DNA of 64,000 nt, from positions 14,243,336-14,307,335 of the forward strand of contig NC_080717.1 in the NCBI RefSeq assembly GCF_019097595.1, read 5' to 3'. The translations under genes were made by a program, and so were the position numbers. Shown in pieces: positions 27,409 through 40,400 of this stretch. Every line of letters starts with the position of its first letter. Position 1 is the first letter of the stretch. Origin of the DNA: Hemibagrus wyckioides. Taxonomy: Eukaryota; Chordata; Actinopteri; Siluriformes; Bagridae. The notes beneath the pieces are model-generated. The model worked only from the letters and a program-made list of their open reading frames with translations. It was not told the origin of the DNA and searched no databases.

Positions 27409-28254
27409 CTAAATGTAGAGGACAGCAAGCAAGGACATACAGAAAGCAAAGCATGAGCATTACAAGCATTAAATATTAACAATATCACAGCTGTCCACAT
27501 TCGGACAATACACCAGTTTAGATAAAAACACATCACTACACACTCATTTCCTTGTAGTGCACACTGATTTTTTATATAATAGATCTAGTAAGGGGAAGTG
27601 AACACGTTATTCTGCTTTGCACTGATGACAGTTCCAAATAGCAGGAACCCGTAATGTAGGTGACTGTCATCCACATTGTAGTCAAGATTCGTTAGTAATA
27701 GTTTGACTGAACAGGGTTCAACATCTATTACTAACATCTATTAGGCTAAATACTAAGCTAAAAACTGCACAGTACAGCTGTACAAAACCTGGTCCAAATG
27801 CATAAATGTGAACATCAGAATTAGAAAGGCATCAGAAATAGACTGAAATAGACACCAGAAATTATTGTGTGACGTTAAATGTTATAAAGAATATGAGACT
27901 GATCCCTGATCATCTACACTGTGTTTTACATTTTCATTTCTTCCAAAGTCTCTGAAAGACTAAAACTTCTTCCATGCATAGACTAAGAATGTCCTCTCAG
28001 ATTCACAAACAGACTTTACTGCTTTACCTTGGTGTTCTTGCTAATGTGTTTTTTTAGGGAACTCCTTGCTCCCAATAACCAGCTGTTGGACTTTAGCCTG
28101 TGCAATCTCTACCTTTTGCTTCACTGCCAGTTTGATGAAGTTTGTGCTCCAGTGGTTGTGCTAACCCTAGAAATAGAGGATTAGAGACACCAAAAAAATT
28201 TATGATTTATGTTATGTATGTCCAACTTTTTCACAAGGCTACAGTTTCACATGT

Positions 28255-28500
28255 AAACATAAACTGATCAGCCATATCTTTAAAACTACTACTGTGTAGG
28301 TCCTGTCTGACCTGTCAAGACATCCACAAGACCTCTGAAGGTGTGCTGTGTTATTCAGCACCAATATGTTAGCAGCAGATCCTTTAACTCCTTTACATTG
28401 GGAGGTGGAGCCTCCATAGATTCGATTTTTTTTATGTCTAGTCCATTCCCCTGATGCTCTTAAACCTTTTGACATGTTCCTCAAACTATTCCTGAGCATT
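28255..28500 (-). mobile_element. Tc1-like relic, C-terminal fragment
   Basis: On the minus strand the 3' terminal repeat (ACTGATCAGCCATA near 28263-28276 on +) is followed by decayed transposase C-terminus, including the GGTGTGCTGTGTTATTCAGC block seen in the copies at 30650 and 51440. The N-terminal two thirds are missing. Confidence 0.6.
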
Positions 28501-29099
28501 TTTTGCAGTGTGACAGGACCTATTATCCTGGTAAAGAGGCCACTGCAAATTCAAAGTAACTAAAGTAATTTCAAAGCATTGACAAGTCAAGTAACAGACA
28601 ACTTATTGTATCTTTTCATGTTTATCTGTTTTTTTTTTTTCTTTTGATCATAAGATCCAGGGCTTTTCAGCTGTTCACCAGCAGTATTCAGTAGCTATAC
28701 CTGCTGCATTTAACACTTCGGGTGTACATGTGTGCAGTAAGAAGCCTTTTCACGAAGTTGACACAGTGTGCCAGTGGGTAGAAATTCTGTTTCATTGCTC
28801 CCTGATTTGATCCTGAGCTTGGGTTACTATCCTTTGTAAAAATCCACTTGTTCTCCTAGTATCCACAGGTCACCTCCAGGCTTCTGGGTTCTCATAAACA
28901 TGCTGAAGTTGACTGGTGACTCTAAATTGCCCCAGGTGTATGCCTACAGTGAACAGGTATCACATCCTGTGTGTGTACCCATTAGAATCACTACAATCCT
29001 AGTCAGGATAAAATGAATACTGAAGATAAAAAATGGATAAATACTGATAAATATCCAAGGTCATAATCAGAGTAAAATACATGATACATGCTGAAATGT
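28501..29099. other. Intergenic with dispersed-repeat remnants
   Basis: The part 28860-29030 carries the phrases TGACTCTAAATTGCCCCAGG and CACTACAATCCTAGTCAGGA followed by TGAATACTGAAGATAAA, remnants of the common teleost repeat also seen at 13300-13470. No gene is seen. Confidence 0.45.
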
Positions 29100-29546
29100 A
29101 GCACTCATTCTAAAATAAAATCCTTTTTCTGCCTGTTAATGCCCTCTATTACCTTACCCTTGTTTATCTACTGTATCTGAGCTCCTCTGTCCTTTCACCC
29201 CAGCATGGACACCATGGGTGGTAGATCCTTTCCTGTCATCACTCCAAATTCTCTTTGGAATGCACTCCCCCAGTGACAACACATTTATTTCTTCAGTACT
29301 TCCCTTAACACTTTAAATCACTATATCTTTTACTACATCTTTTTTTTTTTTTGATTGTCTTAGTCTTATCTCAGTCATATCTGATTTCATTTTTGTCCTT
29401 GTGTGGCTGTACTGATCTGTTTTTGTCTCTGTTTAGTACTTTTGCTTATAGTGTGTTGCCTGTTTACTGATGTTCCTTAGTGTTCCCCCATGTGTATTAC
29501 CTTGCAAGTGTCCTTGAGCTGTAGAAAGATGCTTTATATATAAAAC

Positions 29547-29606
<60 letters not shown>
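29100..29606 (+). mobile_element. L2-type LINE 3' end with (ATT)n tail
   Basis: Translation near 29215-29275 resembles the last part of L2 reverse transcriptase (the SFPVITPNSLWNALPQ-type block, frameshifted). Then come a short 3' UTR with CCTTGAGCTGTAGAAAGATG and a microsatellite tail of about 20 ATT units (29548-29606). L2 elements typically end in such short tandem repeats, so the microsatellite is probably the element's own tail. Confidence 0.65.
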
Positions 29607-29623
29607 ACAGTCACACAATAATA

Positions 29624-30754
<1,131 letters not shown>

Positions 30755-31383
30755 TAATCTGTTACATATAAAACCAGACCAGACAGTTAGCAAGGGTTGC
30801 TACATGTTCATATTAATGAATAGCTTTTTTTTCTGTACTGCAAGTCTCATACTCATACTCTTCCTACTTTAGCCCATTGCATGATACTAAAAATGTCCCA
30901 CTTGTGTGACTTTTTCTGACATCCTGCAGTATTCATGTGCCATTATAGATTTTGTCCCCCTTTCTGTTTTAAAAACCTCCACTCTTCTGAGAAGGCTTTG
31001 CACTAGATTTCTGTTAATGCTGGATCAGGTTCGCACTCAGTGGTCTAGTAATAGGGAATTCTTTGTGCTTAATGTGGATGCCAGCATACTTTCGGCTATA
31101 TAGCATGAATGCACTTTCTGGCAAGTTTTAATTTTGCAGCACTTGTGTGTATCTACATTTGTATATTTCTTTTATCTGTTTATACATTAAAAGATATGCG
31201 TTAAAGCCTTCATCAGGGCTAAGCAAAATGGATGCGTTTAGCCTGACTTTTTATTTTTTAGATGTTTCCAAGTAATTACATGATCAGTTAGGACAGCTGA
31301 GTAGTTACATGATTAATGTGGACAGGTAAAGGCATATGACCAACAATGTTTTCAAACAATATTAGGGAAAAGATAACACACAT

Positions 31384-31414
<31 letters not shown>

Positions 31415-32003
31415 TATTGGGGTAAAATATTAATAAACTTAAAAACAAAAGAATATAGCTTCAAAATTTAAGAAATAAGAAAGACTGCACATAGTGTAAG
31501 TCATAGTACCCAAAAACAAAATTATGTACAATTACTAAAGGGGTCCAATTACCTATTTAAAGCAGGGTCGTATGTTCCTTTCAATGTATATTTACTTTTT
31601 AATCTCTCTCCACCTCTTGAGTTAGCTATAAGGGTCTTTAGCAAATATCTCTAATGTACTTCAACTTTTATGGTCTGTGGTTGTAATGTAGGGCCATGGG
31701 GTATTGGAGGTTGCCTGTTCTTATAGCATGTTTATGTTCGACAATGTTCGTGCACACAGTTTGCACTTTGTTCTCCCTAGATAAATGCAAACACATGTAC
31801 CACAAATGAGGTGTTGCAAAAATGACTTTATGTTATTTCTATGACCTGATGTTATGTCAGTATAGTAAATGGTATTATAAAAGAATTTCTGTGAGTTCAG
31901 TCTGTTTTTTGGATTAGCAGTTTTGTGTTACATGCTACAATATACACAATATTCTATCAACTACAATTGTAAGAAATTTAAATACAGTTGCAATTTATTG
32001 TTT

Positions 32004-32004
<1 letters not shown>
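30755..32004. other. Intergenic downstream of sh3tc2
   Basis: No gene. It contains a (CA)n run at 31386-31412 and, at about 32007-32035, a (TA)n run into which the next Tc1 element is inserted. Confidence 0.5.
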
Positions 32005-32035
<31 letters not shown>

Positions 32036-32038
<3 letters not shown>

Positions 32039-33281
32039 TATATTGCCAAAAGTATTCGCTCACCTGCCTTGACTCGCATATGAACTTAAGTGACATCCCA
32101 TTCCTAATCCATAGGGTTCAATATGACGTCGGTCCACCCTTTGCAGCTATAACAGCTTCAACTCTTCTGGGAAGGCAGTCCACAAGGTTTAGGAGTGTGT
32201 TTATGGGAATTTTTGACCATTCTTCCAGAAGCGCATTTATGAGGTCACACACTGATGTTGGACGAGAAGGCCTGGCTCTCAGTCTCCACTCTAATTCATC
32301 CCAAAGGTGTTCTATCAGGTTGAGGTCAGGACTCTGTGCAGGCCAGTCAAGTTCATCCACACCAGACTCTGTCATCCATGTCTTTATGGACCTTGCTTTG
32401 TGCACTGGTGCACAGTCATGTTGGAAGAGGAAGGGGCCAGCTCCAAACTGTTCCCACAAAGTTGGGAGCATGGAATTGTCCAAAATGTCTTGGTATGCTG
32501 AAGCATTCAGAGTTCCTTTCACTGGAACTAAGGGGCCAAGCCCAGCTCCTGAAAAACAACCCCACACCATAATCCCCCCTCCACCAAACTTTACACTTGG
32601 CACAATGCAGTCAGACAAGTACCGTTCTCCTGGCAACCGCCAAACCCAGACTCGTCCATCAGATTGCCAGATGGAGAAGCGCGATTCGTCACTCCAGAGA
32701 ACGCGTCTCCACTGCTCTAGAGTCCAGTGGCGGCGTGCTTTACACCACTGCATCCGACGCTTTGCATTGCACTTGGTGATGTATGGCTTGGATGCAGCTG
32801 CTCGGCCATGGAAACCCATTCCATGAAGCTCTCTGCGCACTGTTCTTGAGCTAATCTGAAGGCCACATGAAGTTTGGAGGTCTGTAGCGATTGACTCTGC
32901 AGAAAGTTGGCGACCTCTTCACACTATGCGCCTCAGCATCCGCTGACCCCGCTCCAATCAGTTTACGTGGCCTACCACTTCGTGGCTGAGTTGCTGTCGT
33001 TCCCAAACACTTCCACGTTCTTATAATACAGCTGACAGTTGACTGTGGAATATTTAGGAGCGAGGAAATTTCACGACTGGATTTGTTGCACAGGTGGCAT
33101 CCTATCACAGTTCCACGCTGGAATTCACTGAGCTCCTGAGAGCGACCCATTCTTTCACAAATGTTTGTAAAAACAGTCTGCATGCCTAGGTGCTTGATTT
33201 TATACACCTGTGGCCATGGAAGTGATTGGAACACCTGATTCTGATTATTTGGATGGGTGAGCGAATACTTTTGGCAATATA

Positions 33282-33284
<3 letters not shown>
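32036..33284 (-). mobile_element. Tc1-like transposon, copy A (broken)
   Basis: A 1249-base element flanked by TA (32034-32035 and 33285-33286) within a (TA)n tract. Both ends carry the same 29-base inverted repeat beginning CACTATATTGCCAAAAGT. It is about 97-98% identical in coding sequence, by eye, to copy B at 34467-35714 but in opposite orientation. It lies about 490 bases beyond the sh3tc2 stop codon. Confidence 0.95.
32118..33150 (-). pseudogene. Tc1 transposase pseudogene of copy A
   Basis: The frame starts with [10 protein letters not shown] at 33150 and retains the HTH DNA-binding region and the catalytic [15 protein letters not shown] and [11 protein letters not shown] motifs. Compared with copy B there is a one-base insertion near 32957 (CTGATTGGAGC against CTGACGGAGC). 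Shortly after it, a CGA-to-TGA change near 32928 would stop the original frame as well. The protein is therefore split into 127-aa and 240-aa pieces. Position 277 (copy B numbering) is His, the usual residue in this region. Confidence 0.92.
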
Positions 33285-33317
<33 letters not shown>

Positions 33318-33776
33318 AAATGTGTTTATATTAGTTTAACTTTTACATGGTCTGCACCTTTAAAAAAATCTAAGTGCAACTGTAGCAACCTGTGTATGTA
33401 CTGTATATGTATACTGTATTTACATGTGTAGGTTAGGACACAGTAGAACTATATGTATATAGTATATAAAGAAAATCATAAGAACTAGAATTAGGGATTG
33501 ATTAGACTTTAATAAGCCATGTTCAAATAAGTTCTTCAAAATGTATAAAAAATGAAAAGATTTTCATTTCAGAGTAATAATTATAATATACATAGAACTT
33601 AACAGTATTATTTACATATATTATAAAACAAGTGGTCTTGCTCTGAAAAAATCAGAGTACTTTAACAGTAGACATTTCCCCTGTATTTAGAGGAAAAATC
33701 AACTACATAAACAAATGACATGAATTAAGCTATTTCACTTCCATAACAAAGTGCCTTGGAGGTGGGGATTGGATTA

Positions 33777-34292
33777 TCAAAATTCTGTACATAGTAAGCT
33801 AGAATCTGTGTGGCTGGTACAGAGCCTTTCATTAGTGTGTCTTGTTTCAGAAGTTGTATGCTGTCTAGGTCCACATGTCTCCATATCTTCTCCACAGATG
33901 TAATCAGTCCCTATTCCAGCTTCCTTCTGAGCAGTTATTGTACAGCTAGTGTCCATCATGTCTGAGCCTACAAGAGTACTGCTCCTACTGCTGAAGTCTG
34001 AGCTCCTTGACCCATCAATGGAATAAGTGGTCAACTTGGCATCATCATTCTCTGTAGCAGCATGGATAATATATTCCTCGTCTGTGTCACTAGAGTCTGT
34101 GTGCCCTGCTAGCTCCCTCTTTAGGCTCCATGCACTATCCATATATCTCTGGCTCAGCTCCGCATCAGGTAAATAGTTAGCATGGATCTCTGCCAGCTTC
34201 ATGTAAATTATGTACCTGGCCTGAAGACTCCCTCCATCTTCCAGAGCTGCTGCAAGGGCTAAGTGGAAATATCCCATGGCATCAAAAGCATC
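33777..34292 (-). CDS. sh3tc2: sh3tc2 coding exon 19 (terminal)
   Basis: Follows acceptor TACTCCATAG in phase 0 and runs to a TGA at 33777-33779. It begins [20 protein letters not shown], corresponding to the last TPR-like helices of the SH3TC family, then a low-complexity Ser/Thr/Asp-rich tail of about 100 residues ending LLCTEF. This tail is longer than the human one. The helical part resembles human SH3TC1 as much as SH3TC2, suggesting an ancestral C-terminus. Confidence 0.88.
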   Translation of the reverse strand, partial: DAFDAMGYFHLALAAALEDGGSLQARYIIYMKLAEIHANYLPDAELSQRYMDSAWSLKRELAGHTDSSDTDEEYIIHAATENDDAKLTTYSIDGSRSSDFSSRSSTLVGSDMMDTSCTITAQKEAGIGTDYICGEDMETCGPRQHTTSETRHTNERLCTSHTDSSLLCTEF

Positions 34293-34402
34293 CTATGGAG
34301 TAAGCAATTGTTTTTCATTTGTAAATGCATGGTACAGTAATACAATCCAATAAATTATATTTAAGTATATTAAGTATCTAATATATTCTATAATATCTAA
34401 TA

Positions 34403-34466
<64 letters not shown>

Positions 34467-37400
34467 CACTATATTGCCAAAAGTATTCGCTCACCCATCC
34501 AAATAATCAGAATCAGGTGTTCCAATCACTTCCATGGCCACAGGTGTATAAAATCAAGCACCTAGGCATGCAGACTGTTTTTACAAACATTTGTGAAAGA
34601 ATGGGTCGCTCTCAGGAGCTCAGTGAATTCCAGCGTGGAACTGTGATAGGATGCCACCTGTGCAACAAATCCAGTCGTGAAATTTCCTCACTCCTAAATA
34701 TTCCACAGTCAACTGTCAGCTGTATTATAAGAACGTGGAAGTGTTTGGGAACTACAGCAACTCAGCCACAAAGTGGTAGGCCACGTAAACTGACGGAGCG
34801 GGGTCAGCGGATGCTGAGGGGCATAGTGCGAAGAGGTCGCCAACTTTCTGCAGAGTCAATCGCTACAGACCTCCAAACTTCATGTGGCCTTCAGATTAGC
34901 TCAAGAACAGTGCGCAGAGAGCTTCATGGAATGGGTTTCCATGGCCGAGCAGCTGCATCCAAGCCATACATCACCAAGTGCAATGCAAAGCGTCGGATAC
35001 AGTGGTGTAAAGCACGCCGCCACTGGACTCTAGAGCAGTGGAGACGCGTTCTCTGGAGTGACGAATCGCGCTTCTCCATCTGGCAATCTGATGGACGAGT
35101 CTGGGTTTGGCGGTTGCCAGGAGAACGGTACTTGTCTGACTGCATTGTGCCAAGTGTAAAGTTTGGTGGAGGGGGGATTATGGTGTGGGGTTGTTTTTCA
35201 GGAGCTGGGCTTGGCCCCTTAGTTCCAGAGAAAGGAACTCTGAATGCTTCAGCATACCAAGACATTTTGGACAATTCCATGCTCCCAACTTTGTGGGAAC
35301 AGTTTGGAGCTGGCCCCTTCCTCTTCCAACATGACTGTGCACCAGTGACCAAAGCAAGGTCCATAAAGACATGGATGACAGAGTCTGGTGTGGATGAACT
35401 TGACTGGCCTGCACAGAGTCCTGACCTCAACCTGATAGAACACCTTTGGGATGAATTAGAGTGGAGACTGAGAGCCAGGCCTTCTCGTCCAACATCAGTG
35501 TGTGACCTCACAAATGCGTTTCTGGAAGAATGGTCAAAAATTCCCATAAACACACTCCTAAACCTTGTGGACAGCCTTCCCAGAAGAGTTGAAGCTGTTA
35601 TAGCTGCAAAGGGTGGACTGATGTCATATTGAACCCTATGGATTAGGAATGGGATGTCACTTAAGTTCATATGCGAGTCAAGGCAGGTGAGCGAATACTT
35701 TTGGCAATATAGTGTAGATAGATAGATAGATATAGATATATAGATATATAGATATATATATATAATACAAAAATATAAAATATTAATATAGTACAACCAA
35801 TCCTAAGAAAACAAAAAGTAAACATTTCCAATGTGTTTTCTAATTTCCAATTTTTGCCATTTGTTACATGATCCATTATTTGAGATCCACAATTTTTTCT
35901 TACTGATAAGTTTGAACCTAATTTTGCTGGTATTGGCCTGCTACTGATACTAGGTATTGGATCAGTGACTTCAGTATGTAATAGAACATTTTCATGCATA
36001 TAACCTCAAACTAATGAAATATCACAACATGGCTGGTTATCAACCTTTAGCTTATGTAGGGTCAGATCAGCTAGTCTGCAGTACACTTTAACATAGTAGC
36101 GGGCCTCTTCTGCATGCTCCAGTACAGGGGGAGAGAGAGACAGAGCCTTCAAATAGTAATTCTCAGCCATCTCATACTGCTCCAGAGTGAAGTAGATTGA
36201 AGACAGGCGATGGTAAGACACCCTCTCATTTAGGTGTACACCTAAAGGAGTGATCAAGAGTACCATGATTGTTTATAGCTTTTATTTGAATGTTGTAGAA
36301 CAATTAGCTATATTATGCAATTAAAAATAACAATCAAAGCCTAGAACACAATTTATTTGGACATATTGGTATACTGGCAGTAGGGGGCAGCATAGTTCTG
36401 GTTTTAGAAATAAAGGCATGCAGTAATATCTTTTAGGAAAGGCCTCTGTTATCTACCCCTCGTTGCTTATTTTTCATACCAAACAAGAGACTAATTAAAC
36501 GTATCAAATCAGAGCCTGAAACTTGGAGACACAACAGTATTTCCATGCAGAATGCTAACTGATATAATCTGCCAAAACATGAGATAAAATCTAAGGAGGA
36601 AATTAGCTTTATTACCAGTTGAGGTGCTGATTTGCACTGCAAGTGTAGCATACTTCAAGGCCTCCTGGTGCTGAGCTTCTTTCAGTAGCAATTCAGAGAG
36701 TTTAGACAAAAGCCTGAACTCTGAATGCACATCCTTGAGACATCTTGCAAATGGCAGAGCCCCATCCTGCATACACAGTTTTTTCTTTTTTTACAGACCA
36801 GTTAGGGAGAACAAACAAACTTCTATGGCTACATATTAAACATTAGGTGATGAATATTATTAGCGCATTACTGTGAGGTTCTGGTAGTACATACTCTAAA
36901 AAATGAAACGGCAGCCAGTCGGTTTCTATGTCCTTTGAAGAAGACATCTCCAGCCTCTTCATAAATGTTCATAGCAAAGCATGGATCATTAATCTTTAGA
37001 GCTGTCTTTACAGCTGCCTGCGGATGATCATTTATACATACTGTTATAACAGATTCACATGATATATATTTTTTTTATAAGAATACACATTACATGTTAT
37101 ACAAAAATTATAATAAAAAATAAAAATATTAGAGAATGTCTTACAAGAATTGAGATTACAATAGTACTCATACTAGTAGTGTATTAGCTACTTATCATGC
37201 TATTTATTTATGCCTCACTGCTGCCTTTCTCTCACCTGAAGATACATGTCTGCCAGTTCATCCTCATGGATCAAGTAGTAGATTCGGCCCACCTGTAGCC
37301 ATGTCTCTGATTCCTCCTGTTTCTTTCCTAAGTCAATGGAAATCCTTAGACTTTGCTTAGTGTAGTCCAGAGACTTCCGCGAGGACCTATTAATTTTAAT

Positions 37401-40400
37401 CAGTGAAAAGATTTTGACCATCAGTAACATTCTTTTCAGTAAAGAAATATATTCATCCTGATCTTCTTACTCAAAAGCTATGAAGAAAACTGGTGTATAT
37501 TAATTTATTTAACTACACACTTTATATAGATCAGATTGTCTGACTTATTTTTGTTTGATGTAAGCTTTTTCATTAAACTAATTATATTACTTCTATTACT
37601 TATATTATTTCATTAAACATAAGTATCCAGTATCCAGAAAAGCAAAAGATTTGGTCTGTTAATCAAAGATTCACCAAATGTATTGATGTAAAATAATTCC
37701 AATGTTCTGCATTATATGACGCTTAGCCTTGTGAGTCTTACTTCTCAGTGTTAAGTGAAAGGTAGAGATTACTGAGAACCTCCAGGTACTCTCCCTCCAG
37801 ACGTTTATCCTTCAGTTCTCTGGAAAGCCCCACACAGTGCTCATAGTAAATTATACATTGCCCATACAACATTAAGTCAGCATATAGACGACTGAGCACC
37901 TTTGCAACAACCATCTGACCTGTAACATAAAATATGAAAGCATTAACTTTTTATATGGTTAAATACATAATTTATACATAATTTACATGATTTAGTTTGG
38001 AGAGATGATGATGAATTTGGGAAGAAAAAAAAATAGAGAGGACAGGAGAAAGCTTGCTTCACTCACTGTGCAGGTTCTTGGCACTGATGGCAATCAGAAG
38101 ACCCATCTCATAGCACAGCCTAACCTTTTGACTTTCTCCTCTATCTTTGTAGCTTCTACCTAGCCACAGCAAAGTCTGAACATGCTCTTCATCTGAGGGG
38201 CTCTCAGAAAGAAACTGGAAAAGGTTCAGAGATCTGAGCAAGAAACTTTCTGCCAGGCCTGGAGCCCCAACTGATAAGGCAAGGCACCCCAGGTTAGCCA
38301 GAGCTAGAGCTTCATTATGCTTGTTCCCATTTTCTTGTGAAATTTTGAGAGCACAGTGAAAGTTCCTTGCTGCTTCTCTGACCTTCCCCTGTTTATGAAG
38401 ACATAGCGCAAGTAGATTGTGGACTACCCCACACTGGGTTGGACTGTCAGTTTTATACAGTGACTTTAGGAGAGGTTCCAAAATAGATTGGGCTCTATCT
38501 GGTTCCTCTGTGAGCACTAAGAGCCAGGCCAGCAGCACTGATGCCTCAAAACCCTCCTCCTCATTAATGTGACTTCCTGCCTGCACTGCTTGTTGGGCAT
38601 AGCGAACTGCCTTCTCCAAAGTTCCATACTGCTGGTAGACACTTGCCAAACTCAGACAAAGATCTCTCTGGGTCTTCAGGTGTTCACCACAGTTGGCTAT
38701 AGACAATGCCTGCTGAAGGTAAACTACAACCTGGACTGGGAGCAGAGCAGAGCCATCCTTCCAACGAGGATTCAGTCTGACTGAGTTCTTCAAGAAAAGT
38801 TCAATCTTTTGAAAAGCATTATCCAAAGAATGATCCTGACTTGAATCTAGACTGAGCGAGGCTAATACAAGGTATGGAAGATATTTCTTGTGGTAGAGCC
38901 TGCATAGTATCCAGTTAAGGTCAACTGGCCCTATAGGCCTTCCTTCTTCTGCTGAGAGAGTGAGATTGAGAAACTGAAGTCTTTCCACAAAAGGCAAGGC
39001 CTCCTCAATCTTTCTGTTCTGCAGAAATAGACAGAGGATTAGATAGCAACTCCGTGCCTCAAGGTACTTATCATTATCAACAATAGCTTTGCGTAGAATG
39101 GGCTTGAGCAGTTCAAACTCATCTAGAGAGCAGAAGTTATGAAGGGGAAGGCACAGTATAAGAGCACTTGCTTTCTCTAATGTATAAGGCAGTTTATCTG
39201 TCATCTTTTGCTTCAGGTACACAGCTGTAAGGTTAGTATACAGAGCAATCAACAGTGGTTTGTCATTAAAGCCCTCTACAGGGACATTCAATGCCTCTTC
39301 AAAGTAGACTCGAGCCTGAGAGTACTTAAGCTTTTTAGCACATAATCTGCCTAGAAGGAAGCAGGCTCGCCGATGGGCCCACACCATTCTGCCTTTCTTT
39401 GCTCCTTCTCGCAAGCTCTCCAGGTGCAGGAGCACCTCATCCACTTGAAGCCCACCAAAGACTGTGTCCAAGAAGGAGTAGGAGAGGTCATAAAATGCAT
39501 AAAAAGAGTCCTGGAAGTGGTCCAAGTTGAGGAGGGTTAAGATGGGGTCAACAATCTCAGCTTCTTCAGTTTCCCAGATGCCTTCATCCATAAAGGGTGG
39601 ATCTTCCTCATACTCATCCATCTCTCGGAAAGTGTCCTCCAGGCTGAGGGAGAAGGCTTCATTGTCCCTGTCTAGACAACTCTGAGAAGCATAGAAGGAA
39701 GGTCGTGGGGAGGAGTGATAGGGTGGGGTGTTGATATGTTCCAGTATAATGCTTTTCCTGGCATCTACTGGGGTTTTCTGTTCTGGGGATTATGCAATCA
39801 TAGTTTATATTTTAAAATGACAGAACATGAACAGACATGAACACTTTATGAAATGTTTTCATAAATCAAGGTCAACAAATTACCTTGTTTCGGTTGGTTT
39901 CGGATATAGGTAAAATCGAAGTCATCCAGTCTGTCTGCAAATAAGTCAATTTTTTTCTTTTTTTATCAAAGTTGCATTAAAATTAAAGCCATGTCCACCT
40001 AAACAATGTCAAGCATGTGCCAAACAGACTTTTCTGTGTTTCCTACCTAATCTGTATACAGTGCTGATGTCAGTGGAGAAGAGTTTGTCCAATAGACCAG
40101 TGTGGCACTTTTCAGTCCAGGGGTTAAACTGCGAGAGAGCCACTCTCTCCTCCTCACTCAGAAAGACCAATTGTCCACTGCTATGAGAACCCAACAAAGG
40201 CAACATTATCAACCACATGACTCCCATACTGACAGCTTTATCACTTCATTGCATAACTACACTCCCCCTTTCAAAAGCCAGCAAAGACAGAAACAGATTC
40301 AGGTATGGTCAACTGAAAAAAACTGATTAAAAGTATCATGTGTGTCAGACAATTTTTTATTTGTTTTGATGAGATTCTTTAGAGAATTTTTTTCCAGTTT

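Noticed and set aside
28040..28180. Exon-like open block on the minus strand (FIKLAVKQKVEIAQAKVQQL)
   Set aside because: It has splice-like flanks but matches no family I recognise, and the open frame is only about 45 codons.
32005..32826. Plus-strand ORF of 273 aa across Tc1 copy A
   Set aside because: It is the antisense shadow of the transposase; the same shadow occurs on the minus strand across copy B (34924-35796). No domain of its own.
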